From Sipunculus nudus (lineage: Eukaryota; Annelida; Sipuncula; Golfingiida; Sipunculidae): 64,000 nucleotides of DNA. The stretch spans positions 59,342,917 to 59,406,916 of the forward strand of contig CM049319.1 of assembly GCA_026874595.1 (NCBI GenBank), written 5' to 3'. Shown piece by piece: positions 25,226 to 36,889 of the stretch. The number at the start of each line of letters is the position of its first letter. The stretch's first letter is position 1. The position numbers and the translations under genes are program-made. A model generated the notes under the pieces. It searched no databases, was not told the origin of the DNA, and was given only the letters and a program-made list of their open reading frames with translations.

Positions 25226-25604
25226 TTTTTTTTTACATTTTTTATTTGGTGGAGGTAACCTTATGCTTGCTTAACTATTACTAAGTACATCTGCAGAGTT
25301 CTATTCTGGACTACATGACAGGGGCTTATACCCAGTTATCCTGGTGTCAACAGGGCTAGGTGTAACACTCCTGTGGGTCCTTGGTGTTTGTCATCCCCAT
25401 TGCTTGGTCACAACACCAAGGAACCCCCAAAAGGTGCACTCATTTTTCAGTGAAACATGACTGTTAGGCAAAGTCTCCCCATTTAGCTTTCAGAGCGCTA
25501 ACCCTGGGTGGGAGCCAACCGTGATAAAATCTTACCGCCTGGCTTAGATTCAAACTCGTGATCTCCCGGCTTCAAGTCCTGAACTCTACCCCTGAGCCAC
25601 AGAA
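25226..25604 (-). mobile_element. tRNA-derived SINE (minus strand)
   Basis: Read on the minus strand from about 25600, TGGCTCAGGGG fits the RNA polymerase III A box (TRGYNNANNNG). About 33 nt further on GTTTGAATC fits the B box with one mismatch, in a tRNA-like context. The body continues to a poly-A stretch at 25234-25226 (T run on the plus strand), giving about 375 bp. It lies inside the AGGGTTGGCA element. It is not a functional tRNA: acceptor and anticodon stems do not pair convincingly. Target duplications were not verified. Confidence 0.5.
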
Positions 25605-25689
25605 GCTGGTAGGCCTGTGTCGAGTTGATGACCTTGATAAGTTGGATGGAGTAGGTGAGCTACCAGAAGATATGGCTGGACTGCCAGTT

Positions 25690-25945
25690 ACTAAGCTAAA
25701 GACCAGCTCAACTGTACAAGCCGACCTCCACCCCTGAAGGGTATAAACTAATGTTGAGTTCATCCAAATTACTTAACTAAAAACCAGCTCAACTGTACAA
25801 GCCGACCTCCACCCCTGAAGGTTATGAACTAAAGTTGAGTTCATCCTTATTACTTAACTAAAAACCAGCTCAACTGTACAAGCCGACCTCCACCCCTGAA
25901 GGGTATGTACTCATTTTGAGTTCATCCTAATCACACAGCTCAAGA
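25690..25945 (+). repeat. 81-bp tandem repeat (3 copies)
   Basis: CCAGCTCAACTGTACAAGCC followed by GACCTCCACCCCTGAAG and GTTGAGTTCATCC recurs at about 25703, 25784 and 25865, with a decayed partial copy after. Copies are more than 90% alike by eye. No known function. Confidence 0.9.
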
Positions 25946-26340
25946 CAAGCCTTCAGCAACAACAACACCAATGGACTGAGTGGACTCAAGTTGAATTCAT
26001 CTTGATTACTCAGCTGAAGACTACATCATCCAGCCCCATAATAAAATGACACACCAGTCACATCCACATGGTTTGTTTGCATGTCCTTTATTTACCAAAG
26101 GGTGTGAAATCAATCATTCTGATTTGCACTGATATAACAAGCCAAAATGACATTTGAACAACGTGAAATACAGGTATGTTGTGAATCTTATTTTTTCCCT
26201 GGGAAGAAATTGTGGGAATAAAGTATTTCTTCCCTTCCGAAAGAAAATATTTCTTTCCATCCCTTCCCTTCCCTCCAGGAAGATTGTGCCAACCCTAAGT
26301 AGTGGGTAAAACCTGCAAACCCTGAAAAATACATTAAAAA

Positions 26341-26380
26341 CAAGGGACCCATTGGTCACAGCACTCAGTGCATTTTGTTA
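26341..26380 (-). mobile_element. 3' terminus of a helentron-like element (copy F, minus strand)
   Basis: CAAGGGACCCATTGGTCAC followed by AGCACTCAGTGC is the reverse complement of the 3' end of the family seen at 32243, 40617, 43393 and 63237 (CAGCTGAGC, then GACCCATGGGTC, then CCTTG). The element would extend to higher coordinates, but its 5' hairpin was not found before 28594, so it is probably truncated. Confidence 0.6.
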
Positions 26381-27615
26381 AATTTTAGAAAATGCAAAAT
26401 AAACATTTCTTTTTTCTATTTTTTAGCATTTATAGAACTAAGATATATCTGGTGATAATCATGATTCCCTGCTCAGGTCAGGATAAACATAGAAACCACC
26501 CCAGGTCAAGTACTGCTGCTCATGTGTTTTAAGCAGTCTGTTACACCTGCTTTTATATATGCTAGGCATTTCATCTGAACAGCAATATGCTGTCAACTTA
26601 TAAAATTTTACTATAACACTTCAATATTTATTTTTTTTAAATAAAAAAGGACTCTTAACTTAATACTAACTGTCTTTCTGCCAAATAACCAAATGTACCA
26701 TTAGACTCATTATATTTAATAATTCCTCTCCAACATATTAGTTTGGTTATGAAATCCAACAGTGTAACATGCAGTTTGCAACATGCATGCAGTATGCATG
26801 GCCATTTATTTTAAATATATTTTGTGCACACTGACATACCATTTGTTAAAAATGATAATATTCCTTTTGATTTATGATTTTCATTTCAAGCTGACTTCTC
26901 TTCACACACACACACACATATATATTAATTTGAGAGAAACTTGTCAAATGCAAATAATCTATACATTGGACATTTAGCCATTATCTGAACACATTTATAG
27001 ACTCCACAAACACTTATAATTTATTTCACAATATTAAATTTAAAATAAAATTGACATTATCTGTCTGAAGAAACATAAGAATAAAAATGATTGATTTTTT
27101 AAAATAGTCTCTGTGAAAGAAAATCTAAAACCCCTACCCTTTCAGTTTCTCGCCTGAATTTAATGCTCTCATAAATTGGTCTTTTGAAGAATCTTGATAC
27201 TTGTACGTATCAATATGCGTCAGAACAAATCAAAATTAGTAGTGATAAACTATGCAACAGTGCATTTGATGAAATTAAGGTCAATGATCACTTTCGGTCA
27301 ATTTCAGTCAGTTTTAGTTAATTTTAGTCAATTTTCAGTCAAGTTTGGTTGAATTCAGTAAACAGTCTGCTCTTTGCCAGTAGCATAACATCTAGCTACA
27401 GGGCTGTAATGCAAACAAATCTTTTTAAATATACCTGTAATATAGTGTTTTCATCTTATAATAGTATGCTTCAGTTTGTATAATCCTGTCCATGATTGGG
27501 AATAAGCTTCTTGTTTTTTAATGGTTGCCTAAGTGCAGAATCAGACCTTTAATAAAAACAAATATTTATAATTTTCATAGCCTGAAAATATATATATATA
27601 TACATATACTTTTAC

Positions 27616-27662
<47 letters not shown>

Positions 27663-27664
27663 CA

Positions 27665-27713
<49 letters not shown>

Positions 27714-28593
27714 GTGTATATATTAAACAAAACGCCCCCTCACCCCCTGATTTTGAATAACTGGATCCGCAACTTTATATCTATAACCATATATAAACAT
27801 TAATATAAAATGTTACCTTTTTTCACCTCTAATGAAGCTTCAGAATGAATTATTATTATAATCAAAACAATAAAATAATAATCAAATTGTTGAAAGTAGT
27901 TCCTCTGACTTTTAATATAATTTGAGTTATAATCTTTACTTGATTACTTAGTTGTCTCTCCCATTTCAGATTCTAATGTTGCCAGAATGTCAGATCACTG
28001 CAGGGGAATGCTAGAGAAGACCAGTATGATTTAGTTATGAGGTGCAGCAGCATTGACGGTAACACATAGCTTCTTGATTCCTTGTGGTTACAATCCATAT
28101 TCATGAAAGAAAATAGTATTTTCAATAAGATAAGCTACATCTTTTTTAGTATTTTTAAATATTTGCATGGTCTTCCTTTGCTCAAAGTTACTTCATATAT
28201 GGGGCCTTAGCGTATCAGTAACCAGAAGAGAGTACATGGACAAGGACATGGTATTATCAGTTATGGAAATGCCTGAGGAACATAGGCCGTGCATCCTTCT
28301 AATACCGGTATTGTAAAGTTAACCACTTCTTTGTCCACCCTCAAGATGTCCAATGCAGTGGAATAAAAAATGTCATCACATTCAAATGTACATACATGCC
28401 ACAGAAGCTAGGGTACTCTTCATTTGTTGTCTCAAGTTTTGTTCTCTCCATAATGTTTCTTGAAACAGTATTTTTATTGAATGTATCAATTAGGATTGGG
28501 AAACAGGGCATAGCCATGTATAATGCCTCTCCTGAGACATACGTTTAAAACTCTGCTTTGTCATCTTTGATAACGGACTTGGGGTCAATTCAA
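26381..28593. other. AT-rich, microsatellite-bearing, no gene recognised
   Basis: Contains (CA)n at about 26902-26917 and long (TA)n tracts at 27590-27710. Frames across the TA tract are artefacts. The section 27800-28590 shows nothing I can support. Confidence 0.45.
27590..27711. repeat. (TA)n microsatellite cluster
   Basis: Three TA-dinucleotide runs separated by short interruptions (TACATATACTTTTACATATG and GTATATACAG). Potentially cruciform-forming and length-unstable. Confidence 0.95.
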
Positions 28594-28611
28594 TTTTTAG
28601 CTGACTATAAC

Positions 28612-28945
28612 CCTTACCGAAAATTTTTATAAGTGCCATATATGTGAAAGTTATATGGCAAATATAAGGTACATAAATGTGCCATATATGTCCCTTATGT
28701 CCAACCTTATAGCACCCATATATGTCACATATATGTCTGGTATATGGATTTGATATGCAAATTGGATAGGAGCCTTATATGTAACATATATGGGCCTTTT
28801 ATGTCACTTATAAGGCTTCCACATATAGGTCCCCTATAACTTCCATATATGTCCCATATATGTCCCCCATAACTCCCATATATGTGCCATATATGTCCCT
28901 TATAAGTGACATATAACTCACATATAAGTCCAGTGTATGCACCTT
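28612..28945. repeat. Left subterminal repeat zone of the 8.6-kb element
   Basis: Repeated words CCATATATGTCCC, TTATAAGTGACATATAA and CCATATATGTGCC recur about ten times in direct and inverted form. The matching zone at the other end (36890-37195) uses the same words. The repetitive minus-strand frame (28725-29036) reflects this repetition. Confidence 0.75.
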
Positions 28946-29384
28946 CTGTGCTGTTTGTCAGTAGCTCAATTATGTCTGTTTTTGTTTTAGATATTTTATT
29001 GATACTGAATATGCACATATAAATCACATAATACAAGCATCAGTGGGATTAAGTGCAAGCTACTTAAAGCTTACCTCGACTCTCTCCCGAATGTTTCCAT
29101 TAACAATATACGATGGCAGTATTCAGAGTGTTTGGATGTGAGTGAGTTTAGGTGAGGTAGGTTGGTATGGATGTTGGGTAAGTGAAGGCAAGTTGTAAAT
29201 TTTCTTAGTAAGAATGGAAGAAATTGTTCATTTGTTCTTTTTTTTTTAAATTGAATTAATTATTTGGAAGACAAGTATTTAAAATTGTTTTTGTTTCATT
29301 TTTGTTTCAGGTCCTAGTATATTAGGACTAATTTTATGACTGAATTATGAATATCACTTTTAGGGGAAAATATGGTGGGGAATA

Positions 29385-29998
29385 TTATATTTTGAACCTT
29401 TTTGTGTCTCCTATGTATGAAGATACTGCTTCAAAAATTTCTTCATTTCTGATGTGGCTTGCATAGAGATTTCCATAAAGAAGTTCTTCTACAGGTATAT
29501 TTAGGGGGAGATGTTTACTTCTAGAGTTGACATGGAAGTGACACTGCAGTAGGTAATGTTCTGCGTTTTCTGTTTCGAATCCACATTGGCATTTTGAATT
29601 GTTTGATAAGTGTCTTCTATATAAATCATGGTTTAGATTACTGCACTGTGTTCTTAGCCATGTGTGAATTATCTGGGCTCTTCTTGATCCTGAATTATAA
29701 TATTTAGGTGGTTTGTTTTTAGCTATTTCTCTTGATATATTATTTTTTAGCAATTTACTGGTCTGGCAGTGTTTAAGTCTATCATCTAGTTTGTTCCATA
29801 GTCGTATAGATTTTGGTAGGAATGAGTTGTAGTACAGCTCTGTTCTAGAGAAAATGTTTTGTATATTGAGTAGAGCACTTGACCTTGTATTAAAGGTATA
29901 GTTTCTTGGTGGAGGTAATAGAAGGTAAAGGTACTTTGGAGTTTCTTGTTTTAACATTTTGTGTAGTTGGATGACCACAGAGTTTTCCCTATGTTTTT
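29385..29998 (-). pseudogene. LINE ORF C-terminal piece with CxC-H-C zinc motif
   Basis: An open frame of about 200 codons continues the LINE beyond insertion A. Read from the junction, the frame enters KKHRENSVVIQLHKML, the stretch expected after GWPQL in this LINE group. Near the C-terminus SKCQCGFETENAEHYLLQC gives a C-x-C-x8-H-x4-C arrangement typical of the terminal zinc motif of Jockey-like LINE proteins. It ends at a stop at 29385. It has no start of its own, so it is a stranded fragment rather than a gene. Confidence 0.8.
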
Positions 29999-32243
29999 TA
30001 GCTCAGCTGACTGTAAGTCATCTGAGCTATAGTCGTGGTCCTTTGTCCGTCGGCCGTCCGGCCGTCCGTCCGTCCGTCCGTTAACAGGGCACGTTTTAAA
30101 ACCGTTGGACCTACGAATCCAAAATTCTGCATACCATTAGATGTCCCCAAAATCTCCTACCATACCGAAAATTGGGTCATTAGAACTTCGTTCCTTTGAG
30201 ATATTAAGGAAAAACCTCCGTTTTCCATAAAAAAGCAATTGTTACACTTCAAGTCTGCCTAATATCAAAACCACTGATCTGTTTTTGATCATATTTAGTA
30301 TTCATATTCTTCCATATATTTTCTATGCACATACCAAAAATTAGGTCAGTATTGGGTATTATTTTGAAGTTATAGGCCCAAATATAATGCAATTTTTTTT
30401 AAATCAGGAAATATATTTGCTCACTTAACATGAGAATTGCTGAAGCTGAAGACTTTTTTTCAGGAATATAACTTTATTTAATCAAGATTCAATTGTTTGC
30501 CCAAAATTAGATCTGAATTTTGCAAATTTTTCAAGTTATTAGCATAAATAAAAAATTAATACCTTAAATTTTGTCCAACTTTGGCAGTGGCACGTTTTTT
30601 CCCTGTAACACTGTTGATTTAATTTTCACAGCATATATACATAAGGATTTAATCTTTTAAAATCTGAAATTTCAAAGAAATTGTTTGAAAAAAGTAGCTT
30701 TTATTCAAGTTTTCATACACCATGTCAAGTGTTGTTTATATCTGGCCCACCTAGTAGTACAGCCTTCACTTGCATTGTGTAACCCACCCCAGGCAGCTTG
30801 CCTTGACCCAGCTTGGCCACTACTAGCAGGCTTCTCCTTTGCCCTGCACTCAACCCCCCCCCCCCAGCTGGTGCATAAACTAGATGAATGTTATAATTTT
30901 CTGTATTTTATTTTATTCTTGGACATGCTACATTTTAGATTTTGGATTGTACCACCAGGGTTACAATGATTAAAGTGCACATTTAATTGTGTCCACAAAG
31001 TGATGTATTGCTATGAAAGTATGGATGTTCATCAGATAAGTAATGCTTTACTTCAGAAGAGTAAAACTTCACCAGGTGTGAAATTGACTATTAATTCCAG
31101 TTATTAATTATAGCTTAGATTGTAATTAGCATAATGATATTGTTTGTCCCTCATTCAACCAACAGTGTGTATACTTTATTTGAAAAGATGTTTTTATTTT
31201 ATCAAATTTACTGAATCTTTTATTTTATTTCGGTGAATAAAATTAAGCTTGTCCTGAAAACTCCAATGTGCAAAACTTTTTAATAGGAATTCAAGGAATA
31301 ATTTTGTAGATGCCATGTTGTGGCATTATGTTCTTTTACATTCAGTTTAAACATTTGATTTAAAAATAATAAAATATATGTGTATGCATAATATGACCCA
31401 ATGTGAGCTACAGTCTGGAAATATAATGATTGCAACTTAGAATTCTAATATTTTAACTTATATTTTCACTTTTATATTACAAATTTATAACACTTGTAAA
31501 TAAAAAAAATGAATCAGATAAAAACTATTAATGAAAAAAGTGGATATGCTAAAAAAATAGGCTTATATATAAACTTAAATGCATTATTCCTTTGAAAGTG
31601 AAATGAAGGCATTAGTCCATTCTGTCCACTTGCCTGTCCATCTGTAATTTTTTCATATGCATCACAGTATCTCAAAACTTTTACTGTTTTTCTTCATGAT
31701 AAGACATGGTGCAAATACTTTGCAAATGTATATGAATATGAATATGTACTCCATTATAAAATTTCTTGCATAAAAATGGGAATTCAGGTAAAAATGAAAG
31801 TATTTGAATACCAGTGCAAATACTTTCAAAATGTATTCATGAATGCATATATTCTATAATATTATTTTAATAATTAGTTCAGTTATATTTTATTAAAAAA
31901 ATCATATGATTCTCTTATTATTTTTAATAAATATTATATTGGCACAACATTTGTTATTAAATTTTAATAAATAGTTAAACTCTTTTATTTTATGTGCTGC
32001 TTATAAGTTATATGGCCAGGTCAAAATCTGTGTGACAATAGCACTCCATTTGTTAATAAAATAAATGAAATCAGTCCTCTTCCCTGTCTCCAAAAATACT
32101 ATCAAAATCAAACATAAGCTAAACACCAACAACTCATAATAAAGCTTATATTTATTACCACACAAAACCAGCATATGCCTCTTTCCCAAATCATATTTTT
32201 TATCATATATAACAGCTGAGCGCCGTGACCCATGGGTCCCTTG
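29994..32243 (+). mobile_element. Helentron-like element A inserted in the LINE
   Basis: The 5' end is a T run followed by AGCTCAGCTGACTGTAAGTC and ATCTGAGCT, a 13-bp stem with one mismatch and a 3-nt loop, then a CCGTCCGTCC microsatellite (30048-30080). The 3' end carries CAGCTGAGC (32213-32221), the inverse of GCTCAGCTG at the 5' end, then the palindrome GACCCATGGGTC (32227-32238), then CCTTG. No obvious target duplication; insertion is at a T run. Subterminal inverted repeats, a short 3' palindrome and T/T insertion fit published descriptions of helentron-associated non-autonomous elements. No Rep/helicase ORF is present. About 2.25 kb. Confidence 0.65.
30854..30865 (+). repeat. Poly-C tract in element A
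   Basis: A 12-C run at an equivalent internal place to the 11-C run in element B (38704-38714). Both follow a CAA and precede an ACTAGATGAAT block by 20-40 bp. Confidence 0.85.
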
Positions 32244-33469
32244 TTTAATTGGGGCCAGCCTGTTTCCTTGTATAGTTTGGCATGGCTAGTTCCTCTGACA
32301 CAGCCTGTCACAATCCTGGCAGCTTGTAGCTGCACTGCCTCCAATGTATCACTTTGCTCTTGTGTGCAGTTACACCACACAACATTGCTATATTCCAATA
32401 TTGGCCTAATATAAGTGAAGTATATGTTTTCAAGAGTTTTCCTATCAAGCATAAATTTCAGTTTGCTTAGTATTAATACTTTAGAGTTTGCTTTGGCTTT
32501 TATATTTTCTATGTGATCATTCCATTTACAGTCCTTTCTGAATGTTAATCCTAGACGTTTGTGACTGTTAAATTTATCTATTTTAATGCCATTTAAATAT
32601 AGGTCTCGGTGAGAAGTTTTAGATGATTTAGATGAAAATATTAAGGATTTGGTTTTCTTTGTGTTAAAAGTGACTAACCATTTTGTGGACCATTTAAATA
32701 TTTTATCCAAGTCATTGTTTAATATTTTTTCTGCTAATGATGGATTTTCTATGGTGAGATATAACATAGTATCATCAGCGAATAATCTAATATTGCTCAC
32801 TATGTTTTCTGTGATGTCGTTGATGAATATTAAAAATAATAGGGGTCCCAGTATGGACCCTTGGGGTACTCCTGCATGAAGTGATCCCCAATCAGAAAGT
32901 TCATTTTCAATTATTACTCTTTGTTTCCTATTTTTTAAATACTGTGCTAACCACCTAAGTAATTTTCCTTTAATTCCAACTGATGACAATTTGGTGAGGA
33001 GGCCTTCAGACCAGACCTTGTCAAAAGCTTTACTCAAATCTAGGAATACAGCCTGTACTTCCTTGCCTTTATCAACGTCTTGGCAGATTGAATTGTATAG
33101 GTCAGACAGTTGGTATACAGTTGAGTCTCCTGGAATAAAGCCAGACTGATATGGGCTTATTATGTTATTCTCTTTTAAAAAGTTGTACATATGGGCAAAG
33201 ATTATTTTTTCAAAAAGTTTGCAAATACAGGATGTCAGTGATATAGGTCTGTAATTAATTGGCATATTTTTTTCTCCATTTTTATAGATTGGTGATACGT
33301 TAGCCTTTTTCCATAGTGAGGGAAGTTGCCCTTTTTCCATTGACAAGGTAAAAAGTTTCCATAGTGGATAAACCAGTTCTTTGTGGCATTCCCGAGACGA
33401 TTGGGGGCACTTCATCAGGACCTTGTTGTTCTGTTTTGAACAGTGTTTACTCTTTTCTTTATTCCACAA
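32244..33469 (-). pseudogene. LINE reverse transcriptase fragment (N-terminal piece)
   Basis: About 409 LINE-derived residues (the open frame continues 44 codons into inserted element A as a meaningless fusion). Visible RT landmarks are NYRPISLTS at residues 72-80, the palm motif FLDLSKAFDKV at 142-152 with catalytic Asp144, GVPQGSILGPLLF at 200-212 and FADD at 230-233 with the catalytic Asp pair. The thumb-like region ends LEAVQLQAARIVTG...KETGWPQL. The upstream motif GPDEVPP is encoded at about 33425-33400 in a different frame, so a frameshift lies near 33385-33410. Family members copy their RNA at a nicked target site; this copy is inactive. RT identity is certain; clade assignment is approximate. 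Confidence 0.9.
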
Positions 33470-33476
33470 GAAATTA

Positions 33477-36400
33477 TGGTAGACAATAGTAATTAAGGTC
33501 TGTGTGTGTGTGGTGAGCTTCCTTCACTGTGCAGTTCCTTGAAATTAAAGCTGGCCTCGATCACACTGGGGGTCATCAACTTCATTCAGTCATATGGATG
33601 TAAACACATGAAACAAAAAAGTATGAAAACAAAATATCCAAAATAAATGTTTATTTACACATTCATTAACTGAAAATAATATTTTCATAAGATTTTTAAA
33701 ACTCCCTGGTTCTGTCAGATATGAGATAGTTGTCATTTTAGGGAATTAAGGCTGAAAGGAAATATACACCCTTGCCACACTCTAAATCCTTTTCAGTCCC
33801 CTCCTGTTTGACCTGCAAAAAAAATGTTACCAGTCTAAGTATACACATATAGTCATTACTGCTCACATAAATTATTTAATCAAATAAGTTTAAAGATAAA
33901 CTTTTGACAATGATGCTTAGTAGTGCTTTTTAACATTTAAATTTTCTGGAGGCAACACAAGTAAAAAGAAAAGATTTCACTGAAATTAAATCTACTCTCT
34001 ATAAAGGGGTTTTAAGTGTTCTGGAAATATGCCTGTTTAAATTTAAGGATTATAAGAAAATACAGTTGGACTTCTCAATTACTAACACAGGAAGAGTTTT
34101 CTAGATATACAGAGTATATACAAACATTAAAGATTATCAAATATACTGGTCACAGGATAGACATTGTGGCCTAAAGATGCTCATAGGCTCAGAAAGTAGG
34201 TTACTCAGTTGAAACAATTTTAACATGTAAGCAGTCATATGAATATCCCTATCACCATAAATGTTAAACACTAAATTTGCACTTCAAATATTGTATGCTC
34301 CAGCTATTAGATAAAAAAACCCTACAAATCATAATATTGCCCTTTTGCTTAAAGATTTAAATGTTACTTTATATGATAAACTGAATATGCTTACCAGAAA
34401 ATTCTTGCAAGGGCTGGACATATTTAGGTTTTCCTTATACTTTCAGCACCATTTATTCATACTGGTTGTATGAAAAGTAAAGAAACCATTACATATCATA
34501 GAAACAAAGGTTGTTGGAATTAAATAATTATAAACATTGAGCCATGCCTATTTTGAAATTTAAGTAGACAAATAAACATAAAACAGGACCTCACATCATA
34601 TCATTTAACTAAAACAGTACATCAGTGATATCTTGGTGGTCAGTAATGTTCGAAATGATGTCTTGACCTTTCAAGGTGAAATGGCACTACTACTTAAAAA
34701 GAAATTATTCAAGGTGGGCAAAAAATCCACTTTTGATTGCCCTGTAAATTTAATTTGATTTCTCTTTGGGAATCAAAATAGTATATGATGCAATCATCTG
34801 ATCCTTAGTGAAACGAATTCCCAAATCATTATGCCTTTTCCTTTTGTAATGAAAGTGAACATTTCAGAAGAAACCTCAAATGAAAAAAAAGTCACAGGAC
34901 CAAGCCCATTAAAGTTAAAGTGCTCATAACCTATGTAAGAGTGTTCTTGACCTTCTGATGTCACATTCAGATTAAATTCTACATATGAATGGCTTATGGA
35001 TTGTTATCAAACATAGTGTGTTTATGTTTAAAATTGTAAATTAAGTGGTGTTTACAGATTATGGAAATGACAAGTAGAAAGGCATATTACCAAATTAAAG
35101 CTTAATTTAGGAGCTTTTGTGTGATAGACCCCAATAGTTAAAAAATATTTGATTAGCTGTAATGTTTTGGTTGAGTACAGTAAACCCCTCTTCAATTTTG
35201 TAAAAAGCATTCACCAAAATTGAGACAGTGGCTGTAAAATCAACAATGATCAACAGTGTTTAATGTTTACTTTGGCTGAAAGAAAAACTTATGAGCATTA
35301 TATAAATAATAATTTTTTACCATATTATAACTTTTATGCACTCTAGCAAGACAGAAAAATTCAAGTCATTTTCGAAAATGAAGAGGACATCATTACCTTG
35401 TAGGGCTTTATGTGTAGAAGCTTTTTCTTTTCATGGCCCAGAGTTCAGCTAAATAAGAACATGGTCAATAGCCAAAGGTCCAACAAATTAAATGGTAGTA
35501 TGTGGTACTCGTAACATTTGTATGCTGATCTGATGAAGCTTTATGTAGGTTGATTAATAATCTCTTCACAGGTTGGGGACATTCAGAAATTACATCAATA
35601 TGTAAATTTGGGGCCTGCTGTTTACTCTTGATTTTTCCACACCCAATTGCAAATAGCACCAGTGAAAAGGATTTGTTCTTAGCTCAGTTCCTGTTGTAGT
35701 ATAGAACATGCAAATTGTCACTTTACAGGGGCAACAGCATCAGCTTTTTGTCCAAAAATGTATTTTGTAAAATGGGCCACCAATTAGGAAATGTTATCTT
35801 GAAACGCACAGATTGTGTTTTTGCAGGGCAAACCAAGATGGGTTAAGTCATCTTTATGCAATCACTGGTTTAATATGCAAAAATAACTGTAGTAATGCAA
35901 GATTACTCACCAATGAGACATTTTCAGCGATACATTCCCCTTCTGCTTGACAAAGAACTTGTCACTCAAAGTATGTATTGGTACTCCTTAACTATTACCG
36001 GATGTTATCACTGATTCAGATGTAACTGAATCTGCATGCCTTTGTCCTGCTGATGTGCACAGCCTGTACAGCATTCATGTGACATCACCATGCACAATTC
36101 CAGGGCAGGGTACAGTAAGGTCAAAGGTCGATTGTAGAGAGTGCCTGTACAGCAAGCTTGTCTGCTGGGGGGGGGGGGGTGTAACATATACTTGTGAAAA
36201 TTACTGATTAGTGCACCTGAAGAATGCTGGTTATTGTCACAATAAGAATGCAGACACATATTTTTTTTAAGTACATATGCTTTGACCAATGCTGTTGAGT
36301 TTTGGCAATATATTTTACAGCTGGAAAGCGTGGGTGTTCTAGCTGTTTCTAAAACCAATATGATATTAGGTTAATGCATATGTGACCATAATTGGTCAGT

Positions 36401-36889
36401 GGCACACTACATCAGTACCCTTTGTTCTGTATTTATGAAGTAGTTATCAATTGCATTTGGATGCTGAAGTACTTGTATATACACAACATTCCAAAAGAAT
36501 TACTGTTTCTTATAATTATCAATGGCGGTTATTACAAACAACATGAAATATAGTTAAATTATTTTTATGTATTGTATTTTGAGAAAATGATGTTTTTCTT
36601 GATGCATGATTACTATAGTTTACACCTCTTAAAGTATAAATCAGATGAAAAAAATCTTTATTTATAGTATTATTTTTCTAATAAACATAAAGTTCTGAGG
36701 AAGCTGGTTATTTTGATACCCATTTTAACATACTTCTTCAGTATTGATTATTCAATTAAAATTCATTTTCTCAGAACAATAATGGAGCTGAGACTTAGAA
36801 GTTTCTGCAGCATTTGTGTTCCCTTGGAAAATGTGTAAGTCCTATCTTGTAGAACAGTAAGCCTCAAAGTATATAAACTTATAACTGAC
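33477..36889. other. Interior of the 8.6-kb element, no gene recognised
   Basis: AT-rich DNA to the right of the LINE. Minus frames of 64 and 116 codons (35465-35659, 36008-36358) have no domain; the second crosses a 13-G run at 36167-36179. No transposase motif was seen by eye in any frame. Confidence 0.45.

Larger units (their letters stand above)
24591..26296. mobile_element. 1.7-kb non-autonomous TIR element (CAGGGTTGGCA ends)
   Basis: AGGGTTGGCA at 24592-24601 is matched exactly by TGCCAACCCT at 26287-26296. AAGTA lies directly outside both ends (24586-24590 and 26297-26301), a candidate 5-bp target duplication. Just inside, both ends carry GGGAAGA(A)-type purine runs and their complement. 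CAGGGTTGsCA termini are common on hAT-like elements, but those duplicate 8 bp, so the superfamily is open. There is no transposase; the interior contains a SINE-like segment and an 81-bp tandem repeat. Confidence 0.55.
24330..27390. mobile_element. Possible ~3-kb element with imperfect inverted ends, host of nested insertions
   Basis: The left segment near 24343-24400 (TGGC..., CAGACTATTCACTGAA, AAAATTGACCGAAATTGACC) reappears inverted near 27290-27380. Read on the minus strand that is TGGC..., CAGACTGTTTACTGAA, followed by AAAATTGACT and GAAATTGACCGAAA. This suggests long imperfect inverted repeats about 3 kb apart. The interior is non-coding and carries younger insertions. No target duplication was established; the outer ends are uncertain. 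Confidence 0.3.
29239..33476 (-). mobile_element. 5'-truncated Jockey/CR1-group LINE, interrupted by element A
   Basis: Minus-strand non-LTR retrotransposon in two pieces, 33476-32244 and 29999-29239. The upstream piece has a reverse transcriptase domain and the downstream piece its C-terminal extension. A 3' untranslated stretch ends in eight A residues (T run at about 29239-29248 on the plus strand). No endonuclease domain is present; the 5' end is lost near the start of the RT domain, as usual for incomplete reverse transcription. The 2.2-kb gap is exactly helentron-like element A. The LINE lies inside the 8.6-kb element. Confidence 0.85.

Noticed and set aside
25540-25604. Possible functional tRNA gene on the minus strand
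   Set aside because: Only the A- and B-box segments look tRNA-like; acceptor and anticodon stems do not pair. A SINE head is the better reading.
32108-32243. C-terminal 44 residues of the long reverse-transcriptase frame as a novel domain
   Set aside because: They are encoded by the 3' end of helentron-like element A; the same peptide appears from element C at 43150-43383.
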